Shown here one piece after another: positions 24,858-35,175 of a DNA stretch of 64,000 nucleotides; within the stretch, counting starts at the first letter, position 1, and every line of letters starts with the position of its first letter. Below the pieces are notes generated by a model, which was not told the origin of the DNA, did no database searches, and saw only the letters and a list, made by a program, of their open reading frames with translations. The stretch is taken from contig NZ_FZNT01000002.1 of NCBI RefSeq assembly GCF_900188235.1, forward strand, positions 124,001 to 188,000, read 5' to 3'. Origin of the DNA: Lutibacter agarilyticus (GTDB taxonomy: Bacteria > Bacteroidota > Bacteroidia > Flavobacteriales > Flavobacteriaceae). A program made the position numbers and the translations under genes.

Positions 24858-27460
24858 TTATTCTTTGTCAACATTCGTTTAATTTCGTTCAGCTTCATTA
24901 ATGCTTCAATAGGTGTTAGCGTATCAATGTTTGTTGAAAGAATTTCTTCTTTAATATCTTCTAACAAAGGGTCGTCTAAGTTGAAGAAACTCAACTGCAT
25001 TTCTTCTTCTTGTGCATTTTTTAAGGTTTCTTTTACTTCAGCATTGGTGTGGTTTTTCTCTAGTTGCTTTAGCATTTTTGAAGCTCGGTGAACAACAGTA
25101 GTTGGCATTCCAGCCAATTTAGCTACATAAATACCAAAACTATGCTCGCTACCGCCAGCAACTAATTTCCGTAAGAAAATAACCTTGTCTTTTAGTTCTT
25201 TTACTGAAACGTTGAAGTTTTTTACACGATTAAATGTATTGGTCATATCATTTAATTCGTGGTAATGCGTTGCGAATAATGTTTTTGCTTTTGTTGGATG
25301 TTCGTGTAAATATTCGGCAATAGCCCAAGCAATTGAAATTCCATCGTAGGTACTTGTTCCACGTCCAATTTCATCTAACAGTACTAAACTTCTTTCTGAA
25401 ATATTATTCAAAATACTGGCAGTTTCATTCATTTCTACCATAAAAGTAGATTCGCCCATAGAAATATTATCACTGGCACCAACACGGGTAAATATTTTAT
25501 CTACAATACCTATTCTGGCGTTTTGAGCAGGCACATAACTCCCCATTTGAGCCAATAAAACAATCAATGCTGTTTGCCGTAAAATTGCCGATTTACCACT
25601 CATATTTGGACCGGTAATCATAATAATTTGTTGTTGTGTTCTGTTTAAAACAACATCATTTGCAATATATTCTTCGCCTATTGGCAATTGTTTTTCAATT
25701 ACGGGGTGACGCCCATTTTTAATTTCTAAATCGGAAGTTTCATCAATTTGTGGACGTACATAATTGTTGTACTTGGCCAACTCAGCAAACGATAGCAAAC
25801 AGTCAATTTGGGCAATTAATTGTGCGTTTAACTGTATAGGTTGAATATAGTCTAATAAATTGCTAATTAGTTCGGCAAAAAGTTCGTGTTCAAGTTTACC
25901 TATTTTTTCTTCAGCTCCTAATATTTTCGTTTCATATTCTTTTAATTCTTCAGTAATATAACGCTCGGCATTTACCAAGGTTTGTTTACGAATCCATTCT
26001 TCAGGAACTTTATCTTTATGTGAATTTCTAACTTCAATATAATAACCAAAAACATTATTAAAGGCTATTTTTAATGATGTGATTCCGGTACGTTCGGTTT
26101 CACGAGCCAACATGGCATCTAAATAATCTTTTCCTGAAGTTGAAATAGCTCTTAATTCGTCTAATTCTTCTGAAACGCCACTTGCAATTGCATTTCCTTT
26201 GTTAATATTTACAGGAGCATCTTCGTTTAATGTTTTGGTGATTTTTTCGCGAAGTGTTGTGCAACTTTGTAACTGTTCTCCAATAATTTTTAAACTTTCA
26301 TTGTCGCTTTTTTCAGCAGCTTCTTTTATAGGAATAATTGCGTTTAAGGAATTTTTTAACAAAACAACTTCTCGCGGATTTACTTTTCCAGTAGCTACTT
26401 TTGAAACCAAACGTTCAATATCGCTAATTTGCTTTATTTGATAAGTTGAAATATCAAAAAAGACATCATTATCAATAAAATATTTTACAATATCATGACG
26501 CTTTTTTATGCGATTGATATCTTTTAAAGGCAATGCCAACCAGCGTTTTAACAAACGCCCACCCATTGGTGAAATAGTTTTATCAATAACATCCAAAAGT
26601 GTAACTGCATTTACTGAAGTGGAATTGTACAATTCTAAATTTCGAATGGTAAAACGATCCATCCAAACATAATTATCTTCTGAAATTCGGTTGATAACCG
26701 AAATATGATCTAGCTTGTTATGTTGTGTTTCGCTTAAATAATACAGCACCGCACCCGATGAAATAATTCCTTCGTGTAATTCATCAACACCAAAACCTTT
26801 TAAGGTTTTTACTTTAAAATGATTAGTTAGGGTTTCTAAGGCATATTCCGATTGAAAAATCCAATCTTCTAAATAAAAAGTGTAAAATCGCTCGCCAAAT
26901 AATTCATTGAATTTATTTTTGTGCTGTTTTTGAACCAACACCTCACTAGGATTGAAGTTTTGTAATAACTTATCAATGTATTCACTATTTCCTTGTGCTG
27001 TTAAAAATTCACCTGTTGAAACATCTAAAAACGAAACTCCTAATTGTTTTTTTCCGAAGTGAATAGCAGCTAAAAAATTGTTGGTTTTAGCTAATAAAAC
27101 TTCATCATTTAATGCAACACCTGGAGTAACCAACTCAGTTACTCCACGTTTTACAATGGTTTTAGTCATTTTAGGATCTTCCAATTGATCACAAATAGCT
27201 ACACGCATTCCTGCTTTTACCAGTTTAGGTAAATAGGTGTTTAATGAGTGATGTGGAAAACCAGCCAAAGCGGTTTCGGTTTCGCTACCAGCGCCGCGTT
27301 TGGTTAAAATAATTCCTAAAACATGTGCAGCTTTTTTGGCGTCTTCGCCAAAAGTTTCGTAAAAATCTCCAACTCTAAATAGCAACATTGCATCAGGATA
27401 TTTCACCTTAATTGCATTGTATTGTTTCATTAATGGAGTGACTTTTTTGGTTTTTGCCAA
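24854..27460 (-). CDS. mutS: DNA mismatch repair protein MutS
   Basis: This 868-residue protein recognises mismatches. The mismatch-binding Phe33-x-Glu35 lies in [12 protein letters not shown]. The Walker A motif [14 protein letters not shown] lies near residue 610, with [17 protein letters not shown] and [20 protein letters not shown] (Walker B and signature) following and [10 protein letters not shown] after that. The C-terminal dimerisation helices are present. Length is normal. The SpoU gene overlaps its stop. A full -7 box lies about 56 nt upstream of the start, within the end of the LruC terminator. Confidence 0.97.
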   Translation of the reverse strand: MAKTKKVTPLMKQYNAIKVKYPDAMLLFRVGDFYETFGEDAKKAAHVLGIILTKRGAGSETETALAGFPHHSLNTYLPKLVKAGMRVAICDQLEDPKMTKTIVKRGVTELVTPGVALNDEVLLAKTNNFLAAIHFGKKQLGVSFLDVSTGEFLTAQGNSEYIDKLLQNFNPSEVLVQKQHKNKFNELFGERFYTFYLEDWIFQSEYALETLTNHFKVKTLKGFGVDELHEGIISSGAVLYYLSETQHNKLDHISVINRISEDNYVWMDRFTIRNLELYNSTSVNAVTLLDVIDKTISPMGGRLLKRWLALPLKDINRIKKRHDIVKYFIDNDVFFDISTYQIKQISDIERLVSKVATGKVNPREVVLLKNSLNAIIPIKEAAEKSDNESLKIIGEQLQSCTTLREKITKTLNEDAPVNINKGNAIASGVSEELDELRAISTSGKDYLDAMLARETERTGITSLKIAFNNVFGYYIEVRNSHKDKVPEEWIRKQTLVNAERYITEELKEYETKILGAEEKIGKLEHELFAELISNLLDYIQPIQLNAQLIAQIDCLLSFAELAKYNNYVRPQIDETSDLEIKNGRHPVIEKQLPIGEEYIANDVVLNRTQQQIIMITGPNMSGKSAILRQTALIVLLAQMGSYVPAQNARIGIVDKIFTRVGASDNISMGESTFMVEMNETASILNNISERSLVLLDEIGRGTSTYDGISIAWAIAEYLHEHPTKAKTLFATHYHELNDMTNTFNRVKNFNVSVKELKDKVIFLRKLVAGGSEHSFGIYVAKLAGMPTTVVHRASKMLKQLEKNHTNAEVKETLKNAQEEEMQLSFFNLDDPLLEDIKEEILSTNIDTLTPIEALMKLNEIKRMLTKNK

Positions 27461-27515
27461 GGCTGGAAGTTTTTAAATTTGTGATAGCGAAGTTATATAA
27501 TTACAACTAGTATTA

Positions 27516-27523
27516 CAAACGTA
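27516..27523 (-). promoter_or_regulatory. Promoter -7 box for mutS
   Basis: The minus strand reads TACGTTTG, a full TAnnTTTG match, 56 nt upstream of the mutS start and immediately after the terminator of the LruC gene. Confidence 0.5.
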
Positions 27524-27556
27524 AAAAAGGTCCATCTTTTGTGAGATAGACCTTTT
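27523..27556 (-). terminator. Terminator of the LruC lipoprotein gene
   Basis: AAAAGGTCCATCT (27525-27537) pairs with AGATAGACCTTTT (27544-27556) with one mismatch and a 6-nt loop. On the minus strand a T-run follows. It lies about 20 nt past the LruC gene stop. Confidence 0.75.
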
Positions 27557-27576
27557 AATTTACGGTAAAAAAATAG

Positions 27577-29583
27577 TTAATTATCTATGTATTGTTCGTT
27601 TCTATATCCAGCGCTATCTTTATACCAATCGGCATATTCAAAACCGCCAGAAGTTGCCCATTGTTTAAAATAATTGTATGCTGTGTCTATGGTCACTTTT
27701 TCCTTTGGAACTTTAAAATCGTGCACAATATTTATAGCCCAAGGTAAGCCGTTATCTGTTAAATAATCGCCATCTGCATCTCTATTGATGCCTTCTATAT
27801 CAAAACTTTTTTTACCTAATGACGTTGTGTGGCCGTTTGGTAAATGCACTTCTTTTTCTCGAATTCTGTTTACAATCATAAATGGATTGAAAGGAGCTGT
27901 ACCTAAATCGTCGGTGCTAACAGGTGCTTTAAATTTTATAGAAACAGTAGTTTCTTTATTTTTCATAGTATGCATATTATCAAATAAAATAACTACAGCA
28001 TTTTCTTGACCAGTTTCTGTACCGTTAGCATCAACATTGATATAGTTTTGTGTTAAAACAGTTCCAGTAACACTTTCAATTAATGAAGGAGCAAAATTTT
28101 CAATTTCAAGTCCAAACCCATTTATGTAACTACCTCCATTGGCTTTTACGTTGTAAATAAAATCTAATTGAACTGCTAAATTTTGAGAGTTTAGTACTGC
28201 AATTACTTTATAGTTTAAAGCAATATCATTAAAATCGTAATCACCTGTTGATGGCCATAAATCTTCAAAAGCAATTGTTCCCCATCCGTATTTACTTGGA
28301 GTAAAAACTTCAAATGCTTTGTTGGCATCTTCTGGGTATTCATCATCTCTATCTATAATTCCATCACCGTCGGTATCAATATCTTCCACAGTTTCAGTAT
28401 AAACTCTAAAGGTTGTTAAATCATTTATAGTTCGTTCAAAGTTGGTGTTGTTATTTGCACTAATACCATAATTGTACTGCCAACCACCTGTTTGGGTATC
28501 CATGATAATTAAATCGGAACTACTTGAGTTATTGGCAAGCCATAATTCTTGATTAGAATCAAACGTCATAGATGTAGGCTGAAAAGGTAAATTATCAGCA
28601 CTAATACGGGTGCTATCATATTCGTTATTTTCATTTAGCACAAGTTTATACAGTCCAGAAAATGTACACATAAAAAGCGTTCCATCATCAGCAAAAGCCA
28701 AATCACCTCCACTTGTGCTGTCTAACCCATTAATTTTCCAAGTATTTAATGTGTTCCCATTTGTTGGATCGTAAGTGTATAATGTTGCTCCAGATGAAAA
28801 GTATAATAAACCATCTCTGTAGTTATAATCTAAACGTGGGCCACCTTTTTGAACATTGGCAACAGTTTCCCAAGTATTATTCTCAATGGAATATTTCATT
28901 AATGGGTAGGGACTGCTTTTACCAATTGAGTACAAATCTTTGTTTGCTTGGTCAATGGCGCAAGTGTAACTTCCCATTGGCATATCAGATAAATACGTGT
29001 AAACACCAGTTACTGGATCTACTTGAAATAATTCAGCGCTTCCATTTACACAGTATAAATAATCGTCAACCTTTGTTCCAGTTGATTTGCCTGCAATTGC
29101 GCTATGCGTATAATCTACTTTTTTGTTGCTGATGGTTTCAATAGATGAAGAAAATTTTAGGTTGTCATTTCTTCTAATGTAAATTTTAGTGTAATATTTT
29201 GGTAAAGTAATGGTTTGGCTTAATTTACCATTGTACGGAACTCCTGAAAAAATTAATTTATTTAACACATCAGATTTATAAACAGCTTCTGTAACGGTTT
29301 CCCCTCCTTCGGTTTCATAAGTTTCATTTCCGGCAAAGTATTTTTCGTCTGAATAAGCATATATATCGTATTTTACATTGCTTTTACTATCGTTAATAGT
29401 AACTGTTACTTTCTGTTGCGTACTAAAGTCGAATCCGTTAGGAATGTTTAAGTTTTCAATTGCTAATTCGCTTACTTCAACTACTTCAGGAACAATAACT
29501 TCAGAAATGCTATCTTTTGTACAAGATGTAACCAATAAAAAAATAATAGTTGCGGCTAATAGGGTAGATTTACTGTTTTTCAT
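27577..29583 (-). CDS. LruC-domain surface lipoprotein
   Basis: Starting at the ATG at 29581-29583 (an upstream ATG adds ten residues that spoil the signal peptide), this 668-residue protein has a lipobox LLVTSC with Cys at about residue 20. The middle (about 145-385) has repeated strand segments such as LYCVNGSAELFQVDPVTGVYTYL that suggest a beta-propeller. Next comes a calcium-type segment DTDGDGIIDRDDEYPED and a C-terminal LruC domain with WGTIAFEDLWPSTGDYDFND. LruC proteins are secreted or surface proteins of Bacteroidota; a binding role is likely but not shown. Confidence 0.82.
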   Translation of the reverse strand: MKNSKSTLLAATIIFLLVTSCTKDSISEVIVPEVVEVSELAIENLNIPNGFDFSTQQKVTVTINDSKSNVKYDIYAYSDEKYFAGNETYETEGGETVTEAVYKSDVLNKLIFSGVPYNGKLSQTITLPKYYTKIYIRRNDNLKFSSSIETISNKKVDYTHSAIAGKSTGTKVDDYLYCVNGSAELFQVDPVTGVYTYLSDMPMGSYTCAIDQANKDLYSIGKSSPYPLMKYSIENNTWETVANVQKGGPRLDYNYRDGLLYFSSGATLYTYDPTNGNTLNTWKINGLDSTSGGDLAFADDGTLFMCTFSGLYKLVLNENNEYDSTRISADNLPFQPTSMTFDSNQELWLANNSSSSDLIIMDTQTGGWQYNYGISANNNTNFERTINDLTTFRVYTETVEDIDTDGDGIIDRDDEYPEDANKAFEVFTPSKYGWGTIAFEDLWPSTGDYDFNDIALNYKVIAVLNSQNLAVQLDFIYNVKANGGSYINGFGLEIENFAPSLIESVTGTVLTQNYINVDANGTETGQENAVVILFDNMHTMKNKETTVSIKFKAPVSTDDLGTAPFNPFMIVNRIREKEVHLPNGHTTSLGKKSFDIEGINRDADGDYLTDNGLPWAINIVHDFKVPKEKVTIDTAYNYFKQWATSGGFEYADWYKDSAGYRNEQYIDN

Positions 29584-29852
29584 AGGGGGTTTTATTTTAA
29601 TGACTTTTTCCATTAGGTTTAATTTTATGTTTAAAATATTACCTAATAGTGTGCCAATTTGAAAATATACCTAAAGTTACGCTTATAATGGTGATTTACA
29701 AAGTTTAAGATACTAATTTTTATTCCTGATTTTGGAATTTTTACTGTATTATGGAATTTATTATTGAAGTTATTTGATAGAAGTTTCGTTTTATACTTGG
29801 TGATGCTTTTGTGAAAAAAGGATTGATTTAAGGAAAAGTTGAGTTAAAGATT

Positions 29853-29860
29853 TATATTTG
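29853..29860 (+). promoter_or_regulatory. Promoter -7 box for the SpoU methyltransferase gene
   Basis: TATATTTG is a full TAnnTTTG match, 20 nt before the start codon at 29880. The rest of the divergent intergenic region 29584-29852 shows no further recognised element. Confidence 0.5.
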
Positions 29861-29879
29861 TTTCGATAATTATTATTTT

Positions 29880-30410
29880 ATGAGAAAATTACAAAACAGC
29901 GAACTTGGTAGGTTAAATGTAGAAGATTTTAAGAAAACAGATAAAATTCCACTGATTGTTATTCTTGATAATATTAGAAGTTTAAATAACATAGGTTCTG
30001 TTTTTAGAACAAGTGATGCTTTTTTAATTGAAAAAATTTATTTGTGCGGAATTACAGCGCAACCACCACATAAGGAAATTCATAAAACAGCATTAGGAGC
30101 AACCGAATCTGTTGATTGGGAATATGTTGAAGATACTATTGAGTTAATTCAAAAGTTAAAAGATGAGAATGTGATTATAGCTTCAATAGAACAAGCTGAA
30201 AATAGTACAATGCTACAAGATTTTTCAATAAAACAAAATCAGAAGTATGCGATTGTTATGGGGAATGAGGTAAAAGGTGTGCAACAGGAGGTTGTATCTG
30301 CATCAGATTATTGTATTGAAATTCCTCAGTTTGGAACTAAACACTCGCTCAATATTTCAGTAAGTTGTGGAGTGGTACTTTGGGATTTATTTAAAAAAAT
30401 TACTTACTAA
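29880..30410 (+). CDS. SpoU/TrmH-family RNA 2'-O-methyltransferase, second copy
   Basis: This 176-residue SPOUT methyltransferase has an ILDNIRSLNNIGSVFRTSDAFLIEKIYLCG motif 1 (about residues 29-58), with the catalytic Arg in FRT and the Asn in NNIG. YAIVMGNEVKGVQQEV is motif 2 and IPQFGTKHSLNISVSCGVVLWDL is motif 3. It is not closely similar to the other SpoU protein near 24.6 kb, which has a different motif 1 and C-terminus. The RNA target is unknown. The gene stands alone and ends at a bidirectional terminator shared with atpC. Confidence 0.9.
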   Translation: MRKLQNSELGRLNVEDFKKTDKIPLIVILDNIRSLNNIGSVFRTSDAFLIEKIYLCGITAQPPHKEIHKTALGATESVDWEYVEDTIELIQKLKDENVIIASIEQAENSTMLQDFSIKQNQKYAIVMGNEVKGVQQEVVSASDYCIEIPQFGTKHSLNISVSCGVVLWDLFKKITY

Positions 30411-30425
30411 AATTAAGTAAATATC

Positions 30426-30457
30426 AAAAAAAAGCCTCGTGAAAACGAGGCTTTTTT
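30426..30457. terminator. Bidirectional terminator between SpoU gene and atpC
   Basis: AAAGCCTCGT (30431-30440) pairs perfectly with ACGAGGCTTT (30445-30454) around a GAAA loop, with A and T runs on either side, between convergent genes. Confidence 0.9.
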
Positions 30458-30475
30458 AATTTATTTTATTGAAAA

Positions 30476-30754
30476 TTAGTCAGCAAGTATAATTACTTTG
30501 TTTTCTTTCATTTCAATAGTGCCACTTTTAATTGGCAATGTATATTCATTTTTATTTGAAGTAAATTTACTTTCAAATTCTTCTTCAATTTTTACGTTAT
30601 CACCTTTAAATACAACAGAACCCTCAACTAATAAAGAAACTATTGGTGCGTGATTATTTAACATTTGAAACTCACCATTAATACCAGGAACTGAAACTAG
30701 TTCAACTTCTGACTGTAATAATGTTGCTTCTGGCGTTACTATTTCTAAAATCAT
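30476..30754 (-). CDS. atpC: ATP synthase F1 epsilon subunit, short form
   Basis: This 92-residue protein holds the N-terminal beta-sandwich of the epsilon subunit, starting MILEIVTPEATLLQSEVELVSVPGINGEFQMLNNHAPIVSLL. The C-terminal helical hairpin found in longer homologues of about 130 residues is absent. Short epsilon subunits are common in Bacteroidota. Without the hairpin, the autoinhibition seen in other bacteria cannot operate in the same way. It follows atpD by 42 bp; the spacer holds an 18-bp palindrome centred on TTGACAATTGTCAA. Confidence 0.93.
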   Translation of the reverse strand: MILEIVTPEATLLQSEVELVSVPGINGEFQMLNNHAPIVSLLVEGSVVFKGDNVKIEEEFESKFTSNKNEYTLPIKSGTIEMKENKVIILAD

Positions 30755-30796
30755 AATTTTTCAATTGATAATTAATAATTGACAATTGTCAATTGA

Positions 30797-32317
<1,521 letters not shown>

Positions 32318-32367
32318 TTATTTTTTAGTAGTTTAATCTTTAGAGGCGAGCCTCCTTTATAAGGACG

Positions 32368-32375
32368 CAAAGATA
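32368..32375 (-). promoter_or_regulatory. Promoter -7 box for atpDC
   Basis: The minus strand reads TATCTTTG then C, a full TAnnTTTG match about 63 nt upstream of the atpD start. A small GAGGC-GA-GCCTC hairpin lies in the predicted leader just downstream. Confidence 0.6.
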
Positions 32376-32476
32376 GTTTTTTGATTTTATTTTGAAAAAA
32401 AAATCAATGTTTTTTTATAAAAAGGAAATGCGCTATAAATTTAATGCGTTTCTTTTCAAAAATAAAGGAATGTTTT

Positions 32477-33251
32477 TTACGGGTTTAAAGTCCAAGACAC
32501 ATAATATTGTGAACCTATTTTTCCAACACCTGGAGCGCTATAATATTCGTGTAATCCTATATTAGCTCTTCCAGTTTTAAATGTTGACTTAATTCTGGGT
32601 ACTGTATAGTTAATTTGAGCATCAACAACCCAACGTGCATTAACTTTTGCATCAACAAACGATGACTCCCAAAAATGTTCAAACGGATTTTTACTATTCA
32701 TAAATAAAGTACCGTTAAATGCGTTTGCACCATATAATGCTGAAGATGCTCCAGGTAAAAGTTCAACACTGCTAACAACTAATTCAGACATTCCTAATAA
32801 GTTTACAATATTAAAATTTAACGCAGGTGATGAGTTCACTCCATCAACTAATTGCATAAATCATGTGTTTGCAAAAGTGGTAAAACCACGAGTATTTACC
32901 GGTTTAAATATTAAACTATTGGTGTTAACATCTACACCTTTTAAGTTCTCTATACCGTCATAAAATGAAGATGATGAAGTGTTTTTAATTTCTCTAATAT
33001 CCATTCTTTCAATGGTGACAGGCGATTCTAAAATACGTTCAGGAGTTCTGGATGTTGATACTACAACTTCAACCCAATAAGCAAAAAGTCCATCAAAATC
33101 TGAAGTAGTCCCAATTAATTTACCTATAACTTTAATTTTTCTCCTGCAATGGGTTGTCCGTTATTGTCTTTAACAGTTCCTGTAAATGATGTTTAAGCAA
33201 CTAGTATAGTGTCAACAAAAAGGGTGAAAAAAAACTTAATAATATTTTCAT
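32477..33251 (-). pseudogene. Remnant of a TonB-dependent receptor (Arg/Gln nonsense, frameshift, barrel deletion)
   Basis: On the minus strand from the ATG at 33249-33251, pieces of one TonB-dependent receptor can be read in shifting frames. They are a signal-like MKILLSFF, a carboxypeptidase-regulatory start (SFTGTVKDNNGQPIAGE), then EVVVSTSRTPERILESPVTIERMD, a complete plug segment with FYDGIENLKGVDVN and LLPGASSALYGANAFNG, and finally the receptor C-terminus IGSQYYVSWTLNP. Two in-frame stops are present: TAA at 33193-33195 where Gln is expected and TGA at 32861-32863 where Arg is expected. A frameshift lies near 33145. Most of the beta-barrel is missing between KNPFEH and the last strands, so the 126-residue ORF inside is not a gene. 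Confidence 0.88.
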
Positions 33252-33561
33252 TAGAATATGTATGTTTTGTTATTTAGTGTATTATAACAGCTTCAGAAAA
33301 AAGCACCTTTGATAGTGTAGTAATGAAATTCAAAATTTATTCAACCCAAAAATAAGTAAAATATATGCTGAATCTGCTCTAGAAGCCATTGTTAATTTTA
33401 CTTTCAGAATAGTGTATAATTTAGGTATATAAAGTTGCATAACAGATTTGCAACTACTATATGTAACAATAGTCACCCTAATGTTGGTTGTTTTTATGTC
33501 ATTTTGTCTATAAATAATATGGTATAGAATTTGAACAGTACTGATATAAAACTTAAATAAA
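33252..33561. other. 310-bp region without a recognisable gene
   Basis: This stretch lies between the receptor remnant and the thioredoxin gene. It carries no convincing reading frame or hairpin. A near-match promoter (TAGAATTTG, with three bases between TA and TTTG) lies about 36 nt before the thioredoxin start. The rest may be the decayed promoter region of the dead receptor gene. Confidence 0.5.
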
Positions 33562-33921
33562 ATGACAGAATTATTAACAAAAGAAACTTTTTTTGAAAAA
33601 GTTTTTAATTTCGAAAAGAATAAAGAATGGAAATTTGAAGGTAAAATACCTTGTATTATAGATTTTTACGCAGATTGGTGTGGACCTTGTAAGTCCCTTG
33701 CTCCAGTTTTAGAAGAGTTAAGTGATGATTATGCTGGAAAAGTAAATATTTATAAAATTGATACGGAAGCTGAGCAAGAATTAGCTGCTGCTTTTGGAAT
33801 TAGAAGCATACCTTCTATGTTATTTGTGCCGAAAGATGCTGAGCCACAAATGGCGCAAGGAGCACTTCCAAAACATGAATTAGAACGAATTATAGCAGAT
33901 GTTTTAAAGGTTGAAAAATAA
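33562..33921 (+). CDS. trxA: Thioredoxin
   Basis: This 119-residue thioredoxin has the redox site DWCGPCKS (about residues 38-45; Cys40 and Cys43) in the usual context IDFYADWCGPCKSLAPVLEELS. The cis-Pro loop FGIRSIPSMLFV is also present. An N-terminal extension of about 20 residues precedes the fold. No signal peptide is visible, so it acts in the cytoplasm. A 29-bp perfect hairpin follows directly. Confidence 0.95.
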   Translation: MTELLTKETFFEKVFNFEKNKEWKFEGKIPCIIDFYADWCGPCKSLAPVLEELSDDYAGKVNIYKIDTEAEQELAAAFGIRSIPSMLFVPKDAEPQMAQGALPKHELERIIADVLKVEK

Positions 33922-33923
33922 GC

Positions 33924-33984
33924 TTTAAAACATACCAATAAAAAAGCCGCACAATGTGCGGCTTTTTTATTGGTATGTTTTAAA
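33924..33984. terminator. Exceptionally long perfect hairpin, bidirectional terminator
   Basis: Arms 33924-33952 and 33956-33984 pair without a mismatch over 29 bp around an AAT loop. The core GCCGCAC/GTGCGGC with T-run is an ordinary terminator, but the pairing continues outward through ATTGGTATGTTTTAAA. It lies between convergent trxA and asd, three bases from the asd stop. Confidence 0.92.
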
Positions 33985-33987
33985 ATT

Positions 33988-34977
33988 TTAAACTAAACCA
34001 TTGGCAATTAAATATTCACCTATTTGAACGGTGTTAGTTGCAGCACCTTTACGTAAGTTGTCGGCAACAATCCATAAATTTAAAGTGTTAGGCTGAGATT
34101 CATCTCTACGAATACGTCCAACAAAAACTTCGTCTTTATTATGAGCGTAAACAGGCATTGGATAGGTAAAAGTATCCAAATTATCTTGTACAATAACTCC
34201 AGGAGTTTCAGCTAATAATTTACGAACATCCGCAACATCAAAATCATTTACAAATTCAACATTTACAGCTTCTGAATGTCCACCGGCAGTTGGAATACGA
34301 ACAGCAGTTGCAGTTACAGCAAAAGAATCATCAGCTAAAATTTTCTTTGGTTCTTTCACTAATTTCATTTCTTCTTTAGTGTATCCATTTTCAATAAAAT
34401 CATCACACTGAGGAATTGCATTTCTATTGATAGGATAATGGTAAGCCATTTCACCTTTAATTCCTTTGGTTTCGTTTTCTAATTGCTCAACAGCTTTTAC
34501 ACCTGTTCCTGAAACCGATTGATAGGTTGAAATTACCACACGTTTCATCTGGTATTTTTTATGCAAAGGAGCCAAAGCCATAACTAATTGAATAGTTGAA
34601 CAGTTTGGGTTTGCAATAATTTTATCGTCTTTTGTTAAAACGTCTCCATTAATTTCTGGAACTACTAATTTTTTAGTAGGATCCATTCTCCAAGCCGAAG
34701 AATTATCAACAACGGTACATCCAACTTCAGCAAATTTTGGAGCCCAAGCTTCTGAAGTACTTCCTCCAGCAGAAAATAAAGCAATGTCTGGTTTAGCATC
34801 AACAGCATCTTGCAAACCTATAACCGTGTAAGTTTTACCTTTATATTCCATTTGTTTTCCCTTTGATCTTTCAGAGGCAACTAATAGTAATTCAGTAATT
34901 GGGAAATTTCTTTCCGCTAAAACTTGCAACATAACGTTTCCTACCATTCCGGTAGCGCCTACAACAGCTACTTTCAT
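33988..34977 (-). CDS. asd: Aspartate-semialdehyde dehydrogenase
   Basis: This 329-residue enzyme reduces aspartyl phosphate to aspartate semialdehyde. It has the NADP-binding VAVVGATGMVGNVMLQVL at the N-terminus, the catalytic cysteine in ANPNCSTIQLVMAL (about residue 130), STYQSVSGTGVKAVEQLE and a conserved His in PTAGGHSEAVNVEF. It works downstream of the aspartate kinase encoded near 11 kb and leads to DAP, lysine, threonine and methionine. It is a single-gene unit. Confidence 0.97.
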   Translation of the reverse strand: MKVAVVGATGMVGNVMLQVLAERNFPITELLLVASERSKGKQMEYKGKTYTVIGLQDAVDAKPDIALFSAGGSTSEAWAPKFAEVGCTVVDNSSAWRMDPTKKLVVPEINGDVLTKDDKIIANPNCSTIQLVMALAPLHKKYQMKRVVISTYQSVSGTGVKAVEQLENETKGIKGEMAYHYPINRNAIPQCDDFIENGYTKEEMKLVKEPKKILADDSFAVTATAVRIPTAGGHSEAVNVEFVNDFDVADVRKLLAETPGVIVQDNLDTFTYPMPVYAHNKDEVFVGRIRRDESQPNTLNLWIVADNLRKGAATNTVQIGEYLIANGLV

Positions 34978-35125
34978 CTTTCTTTATTTTTAGATTTAAT
35001 ATGAATACAAATTTTAGAAAAAAAGGCGACAAACCAACATTAAAAAATAATAATTAACAAATAAATATTTTTTTGTTAAAAAGTTTATGGTATTTAACAA
35101 ACTGTTATTTCTATTGTTTTTCACT

Positions 35126-35133
35126 TAAATTTG
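35126..35133 (+). promoter_or_regulatory. Promoter -7 box for the Kelch gene
   Basis: TAAATTTG is a full TAnnTTTG match, 42 nt upstream of the start codon at 35176. Confidence 0.45.
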
Positions 35134-35175
35134 AAGAAAGGTCTAATTTTTGATGCTTAAAACAAAAAAAATAAG

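Noticed and set aside
30777-30794. 18-bp palindrome AATTGACAATTGTCAATT between atpD and atpC as an operator
   Set aside because: It lies in a low-complexity run of AATTGATAATTAATAATTG-type sequence common between genes in such genomes, and it sits inside an operon.
32477-32857. 126-residue open reading frame as a separate gene
   Set aside because: It is the surviving in-frame piece of the TonB-dependent receptor remnant. Upstream DNA continues the same protein behind a TGA stop, and the barrel is deleted inside it.
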